Below, piece after piece: positions 1-5,497 of a DNA stretch of 5,992 nucleotides. Positions within the stretch are counted from its first letter, which is position 1, and each line of letters opens with the position of its first letter. The notes beneath the pieces were generated by a model. That model ran no database searches and was not told where the DNA came from. It saw only the letters and a list, made by a program, of their open reading frames with translations. The position numbers were made by a program, and so were the translations under genes. The stretch comes from Tannerella sp. (GTDB lineage: Bacteria > Bacteroidota > Bacteroidia > Bacteroidales > Tannerellaceae), in assembly GCA_031279875.1 (NCBI GenBank), contig JAITHS010000402.1, forward strand, positions 1 through 5,992, written 5' to 3'.

Positions 1-762
1 ATCATCATCGCCCTGTTAGTCTTTGCTATCGGCGGTTTTGTAGTCATGCGAACACTGTTTAACGAAGTCATTATGGCTCCGTGCAGGGCTGATTTTATCA
101 CTTATCAAGCGCTTTGCAAACTGACGCAAGCCATTCCTTTTATTCCCGACTATTGCGATGACACTTTCAATGTGCCGATATTCAACATCAAACTCGCGTC
201 GCAGTTTTTTACCCACATGTCAACTTCTTTCTGGCTGGCTCTGGTGCTTACATTTCCGTATATTATGTTTGAAGTATGGAAATTTGTCCGCCCTGCGCTC
301 TATGACAACGAGAGGCGCAACGTCGGCTGGGCATTCTCTTTCGGCACGTTAATGTTTTTTATCGGATGTTCTGTCGGTTATATCCTCGTTTTTCCCATGA
401 CGCTAAGGTTTTTGTTTACATGGGAACTCAGCTCGCAGATAACAGACGGCGTTTCGTTAGATTCTTATATGGATAACTTCCTGATGCTCATCTTTATAAT
501 GGGTGTCGTGTTTGAAATGCCGTTGATTTCGTGGCTGTTATCGAAATTAGGACTTATTACGCGGGCGTTTTTCAATAAATACAGGCGTCATGCGATAGCG
601 GGATTGCTCATTGCCGCTGCGCTGATAACGCCGAGCAGCGACCCGCTAACCCTCGCTTGCGTGTTTTTCCCGCTTTACGGACTGTACGAACTGAGCGCAT
701 TTTTCGTCAGGAAACCAACACCGGAAATAGAAGAGAAATCAACCGAAATTGTTAAGGCATGA
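1..762 (+). CDS. tatC: Sec-independent protein translocase subunit TatC (5' end missing)
   Basis: TatC is the polytopic inner-membrane subunit of the twin-arginine translocase. It recognises RR signal peptides of folded proteins and, with TatA-type subunits, moves them across the cytoplasmic membrane. The reading frame is open from base 1, so 253 codons are visible and the true start lies upstream; the ATG at 46 is internal, since the residues before it (IIIALLVFAIGGFVV) are the end of the first membrane helix. Family landmarks in visible numbering are PALYDNERR at 98-106 (Glu104, matching the signal-peptide-binding Glu103 region of E. coli TatC), VVFEMP around 169-174 (Glu172, matching Glu170), and ITPSSDP at 209-215 before the last helices. 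Several hydrophobic segments (about 76-90, 116-131, 160-180, 200-212, 217-237) fit the six-helix topology. The N-terminal HLxELR-type motif is outside the window. The tail after the last helix is short and charged. The stop codon overlaps the PBP start by four bases. Identification is firm. Confidence 0.95.
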   Translation: MIIALLVFAIGGFVVMRTLFNEVIMAPCRADFITYQALCKLTQAIPFIPDYCDDTFNVPIFNIKLASQFFTHMSTSFWLALVLTFPYIMFEVWKFVRPALYDNERRNVGWAFSFGTLMFFIGCSVGYILVFPMTLRFLFTWELSSQITDGVSLDSYMDNFLMLIFIMGVVFEMPLISWLLSKLGLITRAFFNKYRRHAIAGLLIAAALITPSSDPLTLACVFFPLYGLYELSAFFVRKPTPEIEEKSTEIVKA

Positions 763-3167
763 AACGACTTAAAAACATGCTGACACTGTCCGACAAGACG
801 CGCATGAAAGTCAACTTAATGATTTGGTACGGCTTTGGGGCGGTGATACTGTTTGCGGTAATTCTCTTTTGGGCTATCAGTCAGGGTTTTATCGGCTATA
901 TGCCGACTATCGAACAGCTGGAGAACCCTATCGACCGTTACGCTTCACAGATTATCGCCGATGACGGCGTTATGCTCGGCAGTTATTCATACAGCATGGA
1001 TAATCGTTTTCAAGTGAAATACAGCGAGTTATCGCCGGAATTGGTTCAAGCGCTGATAGCCACCGAAGACAACCGTTTTCAGCAACACAGCGGCATTGAT
1101 GTTCGCGGATTGTTACGTGCTATTATCAAACGCGGGCTGTTGAGGCAAAAAAGCGGCGGCGGCGGCAGTACAATAACGCAACAACTTGCCAAACAGATAT
1201 TTTCGCCCAATGCATCAAGCTTTATGCAGCGACTGTTTCAGAAACCTATCGAATGGGTCATTGCCGTCAGATTAGAAAAATATTACACCAAAGAAGAGAT
1301 TATCAACATGTATCTCAACAAATTTGATTTTCTCTATAGCGCCGTCGGGATACAGTCGGCTGCGCGTACATATTTTAATACTACGCCGAGCAAATTGAAA
1401 CCTCAGGAAGCCGCTCTGTTTGTCGGAATGTGTAAAAATCCGTCTTACTATAACCCCGTGAAATATCCCGAACATGCCGTCTTGCGACGTAATACCGTCA
1501 TTGAGCAAATGTACAAGTACGGATATATCGACAGGCAAAAGTGCGATTCGTTGTCGGCTACGCCCATAGAACTCAATTTTATGCGCGTTGACCACAAAGA
1601 AGGCTTGGCGCCGTATCTGCGTGAATATCTGCGACTTACTCTTACCGCAGGGAAGCCTGACCGTAGCCGCTATCCATCTTGGCTGCAAAGCCGTTTTTAC
1701 GAAGATTCGCTCGCGTGGGAGACGAACCCGCTCTACGGATGGTGTAATAAAAACTTCAAACCTAACGGCAAACCATATAATATTCATACCGACGGGCTGA
1801 AAATATACACTACAATCAACTCTCGCATGCAACAATATGCCGAAGATGCTGTGCGTCAACATTTCAGTAAGACGCTTCAACCGTCGTTTTTCAGAGAGAA
1901 GAAAAGCAGCAAATACGCCCCGTTCACATTCCCATGGGAGGTGCCGGTTAAAGATCGGGAAGGTATAATAAACAGGATATTAAACAATGCCATCGCCCAG
2001 TCGTCGCGTTATAAAACGATGAAGGCACAGGGCGCTTCCGATACCGAAATAGAAACCGTTTTTAAGACCCAAAAATTTGATATGTCGGTCTTCAGTTGGA
2101 ACGGAATGCGTGATACTGTTATGACGCCGCTTGATTCGATCAAATACAACAAATCGTTTTTGCGCACAGCGTTTATGTCGATGGATTCGCATACGGGATA
2201 CGTTAAAGCATACGTCGGAGGTATTGATTTCGCTAATTTTCAGTACGATATGGTCAATACCGGTCGCCGTCAGATAGGCTCTACCGTGAAGCCGTTCGTT
2301 TATTCGCTGGCTATGGTTGAAGGCTTTACTCCGTGCGACGAGATGGTGCATGCGCCGCAACAGATTATCAATGAAGACGGTACTCTCTGGACGCCACAAA
2401 ACTCTAATAAAACACAAGGCGGCGAGAAAGTAACATTACAGTGGGGGCTGCAACATTCCGATAACTGGGTTACGGTAGGGCTGATGAAAAACCTCTCTAC
2501 GCTCGCCCTCGAACGGCTTTTGCGCTCTTTCGGAATGAGAGGAAAGATAGAAGCGTTCCCCTCAATGTGTTTGGGTACACCCGAAATATCCGTTGCCGAG
2601 ATGGTAAGCGCTTATACCGTCTTTACTAACAAGGGAATACGCATAGAACCGCTATATGTTACCAGAATAGAAGATATTTACGGAAATACCATAGCATCAT
2701 TCGCCCCACAAGTCAACGAAGTACTTCCCGAAGATGCTAACTATAAGATATTAAGCATGTTAAAAAGTGTAGTTGACGGCGGAACGGCAAACCGCTTACG
2801 CTATGCCTACGGTCTTAAAGCAGAGATGGGCGGCAAGACCGGCACTACCCAAAACCAGTCCGACGGATGGTTCATCGGCTTCACACCAAACCTCGTAAGC
2901 GGTTGCTGGGTAGGCGGCGAAGAACCGCTCATCCACTTCAATACCATGGAAGGACAGGGCGCTAACGTAGCCTTGCCCGTTTTTGCCCTGTACATGAAGA
3001 AAGTCTTTGCCGACAAAGAATTGACCGAATACAAAGAAAAAGAGAAGTTTGACGTTCCCGCCGGTTTCGACGACCCCTGCTCGTCCCGCTCGCGTCCAAA
3101 CAACAACCCCGCCTCTTCGCCCCCACGTACCTCAACGTCCGGCTGGTTGGATGAGTTTTATGATTGA
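759..3167 (+). CDS. mrcA: Bifunctional class A penicillin-binding protein (PBP1A type; glycosyltransferase and transpeptidase)
   Basis: This membrane-anchored enzyme polymerises lipid II into glycan strands (GT51 domain) and cross-links the peptides (transpeptidase domain) on the periplasmic side. The 802-residue product has a single membrane anchor at about 21-40. The GT51 domain (about 65-250) shows ATEDNRFQQHSG at 101-112 with catalytic-type Glu103, GGSTITQQLAKQ at 135-146, the RKxxE-like motif 3 as QKPIEW at 161-166, and INMYLNKF at 182-189. The transpeptidase domain (about 465-750) has the SxxK motif STVK at 508-511 (nucleophile Ser508), the SxN motif SDN at 567-569, and KTGTT at 693-697, all in the usual order and spacing, so both activities should be intact. 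After about 765 comes a Ser/Pro/Arg/Asn-rich low-complexity tail ending GWLDEFYD. The ATG at 759 overlaps the tatC stop as ATGA, which favours this start over the Met codon at 777 and suggests translational coupling; no strong Shine-Dalgarno is seen. Length and motif order match Bacteroidota PBP1A proteins. The symbol mrcA follows common usage (ponA is a synonym). Confidence 0.95.
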   Translation: MKRLKNMLTLSDKTRMKVNLMIWYGFGAVILFAVILFWAISQGFIGYMPTIEQLENPIDRYASQIIADDGVMLGSYSYSMDNRFQVKYSELSPELVQALIATEDNRFQQHSGIDVRGLLRAIIKRGLLRQKSGGGGSTITQQLAKQIFSPNASSFMQRLFQKPIEWVIAVRLEKYYTKEEIINMYLNKFDFLYSAVGIQSAARTYFNTTPSKLKPQEAALFVGMCKNPSYYNPVKYPEHAVLRRNTVIEQMYKYGYIDRQKCDSLSATPIELNFMRVDHKEGLAPYLREYLRLTLTAGKPDRSRYPSWLQSRFYEDSLAWETNPLYGWCNKNFKPNGKPYNIHTDGLKIYTTINSRMQQYAEDAVRQHFSKTLQPSFFREKKSSKYAPFTFPWEVPVKDREGIINRILNNAIAQSSRYKTMKAQGASDTEIETVFKTQKFDMSVFSWNGMRDTVMTPLDSIKYNKSFLRTAFMSMDSHTGYVKAYVGGIDFANFQYDMVNTGRRQIGSTVKPFVYSLAMVEGFTPCDEMVHAPQQIINEDGTLWTPQNSNKTQGGEKVTLQWGLQHSDNWVTVGLMKNLSTLALERLLRSFGMRGKIEAFPSMCLGTPEISVAEMVSAYTVFTNKGIRIEPLYVTRIEDIYGNTIASFAPQVNEVLPEDANYKILSMLKSVVDGGTANRLRYAYGLKAEMGGKTGTTQNQSDGWFIGFTPNLVSGCWVGGEEPLIHFNTMEGQGANVALPVFALYMKKVFADKELTEYKEKEKFDVPAGFDDPCSSRSRPNNNPASSPPRTSTSGWLDEFYD

Positions 3168-3176
3168 TGTTTTAGG

Positions 3177-4370
3177 CTACAAAGCCAAATCTCCGTTAAA
3201 AGCTTCATACCACGGCAGTCCTTGTCTTTTGAGGTCGCTCAAAAAAGGTTCGGGGGCAAACTCTTCGACGTTACGGACGCCCGGCATGCGCCAGTATCCT
3301 TGGAGGAACATTTTGGCGCCAATCATCGCCGGAACACCTGTGGTGTAACTGACGGCCTGCGCGCCCGTTTCGCGATATGCCTCCTGATGGCTGCAATTGT
3401 TGTATATATAATATGTAAATTCAATGCCATGCTGGATGCCGCTGATACGGCAACCGATAGATGTTTCGCCGGTGTAGTCCTCGCCGAGCGTGCCGGGGTC
3501 GGGCAGTACGGCTTTGAGAAATTGTATCGGAACGATTTCGATGCCTTTGTAGAGAACGGGTTTGATGCTTGTCATGCCGATATTTTGCATTACACGAAGG
3601 TGGGTCAGGTATTCCTCTCCGAATGTCATCCAGAAGCGTGCGCGGCGCAGGGTAGGGAAGTTCTTGACCAGACTTTCGAGTTCTTCGTGATACATGAGGT
3701 AGGATTCGCGGGGGCCGATATTGGGGTAGTTGATTGGCCGATGAACGGAAAGCGGCTCTGTTTCAATCCATTGGCCGTTGTCGTAATACTTGCCGCGCTG
3801 TGTGATTTCGCGGATATTGATTTCGGGATTGAAGTTGGTAGCGAAGGCTTTATGGTGGTCGCCGGCGTTACAGTCCACAATATCAAGGTAATGCATCTCG
3901 TCGAAATAATGGTTGGCGGCGTAGCGGGTAAAGACGCCGGTAACGCCCGGATCGAAGCCGCAGCCGAGAATAGCCGTCAGTCCTGCTTTTTTGAAGCGTT
4001 CATGATATGCCCATTGCCACGAATATTCGTATTTGGCATTGTCTAACGGTTCATAATTTGCCGTATCCAAATAGTTGACCCCACAGGCGAGACATGCGTC
4101 CATGATGCTCAAATCCTGATACGGAAGAGCAAGATTTACAACTATGTCGGGCTTGACTTTGAGGATGAGTTGCGTTAACTCTGCGACATTGTCGGCGTCA
4201 ACCTGTGCTGTTTTCACTTTAATGTTTTTGATGTCGGCGGCGATTTTGTCGCACTTGCTCAACGTTCTGCTTGCCAGCGTAATATCGCCGAACACATCGG
4301 CGTTCATCGCCATTTTCTTGACCGCTACGGTACTTACACCGCCGGCTCCTATTACTAATACTCTATCCAT
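3177..4370 (-). CDS. Saccharopine dehydrogenase family protein, probable carboxynorspermidine/carboxyspermidine dehydrogenase
   Basis: This 397-residue protein looks like the carboxynorspermidine dehydrogenase branch of the saccharopine dehydrogenase family. Known members reductively condense L-aspartate beta-semialdehyde with 1,3-diaminopropane or putrescine, using NADPH, to give carboxynorspermidine or carboxyspermidine, which a separate decarboxylase turns into the polyamine. The N-terminus is a Rossmann fold: beta strand RVLVIGAGGVS at 3-13, then TLASRT at 31-36, where Arg35 after the second strand suits the phosphate of NADPH. Further family-like segments are NLALPYQDL at 79-87, NYLDTANYEP at 99-108, AILGCGFDPGVTG at 133-145, FATNFNPEINIREIT at 176-190, NNCSHQEAY at 324-332 and SYTTGVPAMIGA at 341-352. 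The length is full for this branch. The third glycine of the GxGxxG motif is Ser13. The partner decarboxylase is not in the window, so which diamine is used cannot be told. The gene starts 25 bases after the nuclease stop and ends nine bases from the convergent PBP gene. True saccharopine dehydrogenase (lysine metabolism) is less likely given the branch-specific segments. Confidence 0.85.
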   Translation of the reverse strand: MDRVLVIGAGGVSTVAVKKMAMNADVFGDITLASRTLSKCDKIAADIKNIKVKTAQVDADNVAELTQLILKVKPDIVVNLALPYQDLSIMDACLACGVNYLDTANYEPLDNAKYEYSWQWAYHERFKKAGLTAILGCGFDPGVTGVFTRYAANHYFDEMHYLDIVDCNAGDHHKAFATNFNPEINIREITQRGKYYDNGQWIETEPLSVHRPINYPNIGPRESYLMYHEELESLVKNFPTLRRARFWMTFGEEYLTHLRVMQNIGMTSIKPVLYKGIEIVPIQFLKAVLPDPGTLGEDYTGETSIGCRISGIQHGIEFTYYIYNNCSHQEAYRETGAQAVSYTTGVPAMIGAKMFLQGYWRMPGVRNVEEFAPEPFLSDLKRQGLPWYEAFNGDLAL

Positions 4371-4395
4371 AATTTATCTAAATATTGTCATATAG

Positions 4396-5370
4396 TTACA
4401 AAGGTATTTCTTCTTTATTCAATCCTGTTTCGGCTATAATTTCTTCCGCCGACTTGCCGGTGGATAAAAGATATTTGGCATAATTCAGAATTGTTTGACG
4501 TTGTTTTTCGAGGGCTTCGTCTTTCGCTGCTAATGCTTCTTCATTCTCCGCAATGACTTCTTCTTTCTCCTTGAGCGAAGCTTCCAACTTTTTTTTCGCA
4601 CTTTCTATTTCGCCGAAATGGGCTTTGTAGCGGGCTGCTTCTATTCGGTGTGCTTCTTCTTCTATCTCTAACCGCTCACGGTCTTCCTTATTAGCTCCTA
4701 TTTTCTGCAGGATGTCGGTAATAGCACGAATTTCGTTATCTTCCGGATCATAGTTATAAAATTTAAGGTATTTGATATTGTCTGAAAAGTAATTTTTCTG
4801 TTCAAAAATGCTTAACAGTTGGTCGAGGCGGGTTTGAAACCGGTCGGAAATAAACTCTGTTTGTACTACATAACTGTCATGGGTAAGCTGTTCCATAAAA
4901 TAGTTCTTGGCTTCAATCCGCTTGCCGCTAACCATATCAATATACGAGCGTTCAACTTTCGCACATGGAGTATTAATCCCTTCAAGTTTGAAACCCAGAA
5001 GGTATATTGTAGTTATCGGCAAAATAAACCGTTCGCCGTTAATAATATCAACTTTGGCATACTGTCTTGCAAGATATTTGCGAAAACGCAATACATCGTC
5101 TTCTTCGTTCGATTTTTGAACTTCGACAAGAACTTTTTTTCGTTCTCCGTTATCTGAAAGTATAGTTGCTACAAAATCTACTCTGAAAATAGATACGCAT
5201 AATACTTTTTCATCTTGGGGAGGGTCTTTTTTGTAAGTAAATTCCTGTGGATGAAACAATACATCAACCACGTTTTGATTCAACATGGTTGACAGGAAGA
5301 ACCGCGCCACGCGCTCGTTCTCCATCAGTCGCTTAAATACGACATCATACATCGGGTTCGCTATCAACAT
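4396..5370 (-). CDS. Rpn/PDDEXK_2-family PD-(D/E)XK nuclease ('transposase-type') with coiled-coil C-terminus
   Basis: The 324-residue protein resembles the Rpn (recombination-promoting nuclease) / PDDEXK_2 family, often annotated as PD-(D/E)XK nuclease family transposase. Characterised Rpn proteins are DNA endonucleases that promote RecA-independent recombination, and some have been linked to phage defence; the role of this one is unknown. The N-terminus NPMYDVVFKRLMENERVA (5-22) is the typical opening helix. The nuclease core has Asp65 in RVDFVA (63-68) and Glu83/Gln85 in VEVQKS (82-87), equivalent to the D...ExQ active site, followed by the RFRKYLARQYAK helix (95-106) and the hydrophobic strand ILPITTIYLLGF (116-127). 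Residues about 228-292 are rich in Glu, Lys and Ala and likely coiled coil. The end, LLSTGKSAEEIIAETGLNKEEI (301-322), is the small helical tail common in this family. The gene is visibly richer in A+T than its neighbours (15 G+C in bases 4741-4800 against 35 in 3481-3540), which suggests acquisition by transfer. No frameshift is apparent. The ATG at 5368-5370 keeps the whole family N-terminus; the next Met (residue 7) would trim it. Confidence 0.85.
   Translation of the reverse strand: MLIANPMYDVVFKRLMENERVARFFLSTMLNQNVVDVLFHPQEFTYKKDPPQDEKVLCVSIFRVDFVATILSDNGERKKVLVEVQKSNEEDDVLRFRKYLARQYAKVDIINGERFILPITTIYLLGFKLEGINTPCAKVERSYIDMVSGKRIEAKNYFMEQLTHDSYVVQTEFISDRFQTRLDQLLSIFEQKNYFSDNIKYLKFYNYDPEDNEIRAITDILQKIGANKEDRERLEIEEEAHRIEAARYKAHFGEIESAKKKLEASLKEKEEVIAENEEALAAKDEALEKQRQTILNYAKYLLSTGKSAEEIIAETGLNKEEIPL
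4399..4406 (-). promoter_or_regulatory. Candidate Bacteroidota -7 box (TACCTTTG) for the dehydrogenase gene
   Basis: On the - strand the sequence TACCTTTG matches the phylum's TAnnTTTG -7 consensus and lies about 28 bases before the dehydrogenase ATG, a sensible 5' leader length. It forms the last codons (Ile-Pro-Leu) of the upstream nuclease gene, so it could be a coincidence of coding sequence. I find no TTTG -33 element at the expected spacing; the nearest TTG is only 13 bases upstream. If it is not a promoter, the dehydrogenase would be read through from the nuclease gene. Confidence 0.35.
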
Positions 5371-5397
5371 AATATTAAAAAGTTAGTTTTCAAACCG

Positions 5398-5405
5398 CAA
5401 AGATA
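5398..5405 (-). promoter_or_regulatory. Candidate Bacteroidota -7 box (TATCTTTG) for the nuclease gene
   Basis: Read on the - strand, TATCTTTG fits the TAnnTTTG -7 consensus exactly and lies 27 bases before the ATG, in a non-coding A+T-rich stretch, which makes it more believable than the box at 4399-4406. No TTTG -33 element is found at the usual spacing; a TTTG lies 28 bases upstream, too far, and another TTTTG abuts the box. A leader of roughly 20 nt is predicted, with an A/T-rich sequence rather than a Shine-Dalgarno before the start codon. Confidence 0.5.
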
Positions 5406-5406
5406 C

Positions 5407-5427
5407 AAAATAATTATGAATTATTTT
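5407..5427. repeat. Perfect 9-3-9 A+T-rich palindrome upstream of the nuclease promoter box
   Basis: AAAATAATT and AATTATTTT face each other across a three-base loop (ATG on the + strand), with all nine pairs matching. It abuts the -7 box at 5398-5405, filling the region between -7 and -33, and shares its last base with the larger inverted repeat at 5427-5475. The position would suit an operator, or a DNA cruciform or RNA hairpin as part of a double-hairpin end; the A+T-only composition also allows chance. Confidence 0.6.
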
Positions 5428-5475
5428 AGCACGCAAACGACGCAAATCATTATCATCTGCGTCATCTGCGTGCTA
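5427..5475 (-). repeat. 21-bp inverted repeat made of CGCAGAT-type units (palindromic intergenic element)
   Basis: The arms at 5427-5447 and 5455-5475 are separated by a 7-base loop. Eighteen of 21 positions are Watson-Crick pairs. The three exceptions (5436/5466, 5438/5464, 5445/5457) are A-C on the + strand but G-U wobbles in RNA copied from the - strand, so the stem is fully paired only in that transcript. Each arm contains a short direct repeat (ATCTGCGTC then ATCTGCGTG on the right; ACGCAAA twice on the left). It lies 23 bases beyond the oxidoreductase stop and upstream of the nuclease promoter box. No U-tract follows, so it is not a standard intrinsic terminator. I recall similar CGCAGATGACGCAGAT repeats between genes in other Bacteroidota, consistent with a REP- or MITE-like dispersed element, but copy number cannot be checked here. 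Confidence 0.75.
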
Positions 5476-5497
5476 TTGAGACAGTCCCACTTAACCC

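Noticed and set aside
264..271. TATGTTTG, a match to the -7 consensus on the + strand inside tatC
   Set aside because: It lies within a conserved coding segment about 500 bases before the next gene, which overlaps tatC and needs no promoter of its own; likely chance.
1272..1880. A 202-codon - strand open frame inside the PBP gene
   Set aside because: It is antisense to the conserved PBP coding sequence and its translation shows no family features.
1980..2417. A 145-codon - strand open frame inside the transpeptidase part of the PBP gene
   Set aside because: It is a shadow of the real gene with no start signal or recognisable domain.
3175..3186. GGCT-ACAA-AGCC hairpin as a terminator between the convergent genes
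   Set aside because: The stem has only four pairs and there is no U-tract on either strand.
3222..4046. Long + strand open frame (274 codons) opposite the dehydrogenase gene
   Set aside because: It is fully antisense to a well-supported family gene, has no recognisable domain order, and arises from the codon bias of the true gene.
4819..5157. A 112-codon + strand open frame opposite the nuclease gene
   Set aside because: It is antisense to the nuclease core; its composition reflects the A+T-rich opposite strand and no domain is visible.
5427..5475. CRISPR-like reading of the CGCAGAT repeats
   Set aside because: The repeats are 7-9 bases long, form one inverted pair and have no regular spacers; no cas genes are present.
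5427..5475. Standard intrinsic terminator for the oxidoreductase gene
   Set aside because: The strong stem is followed by AAAATAATT in the RNA rather than a U-tract, so a canonical intrinsic terminator is not supported, although it may still mark an mRNA 3' end.
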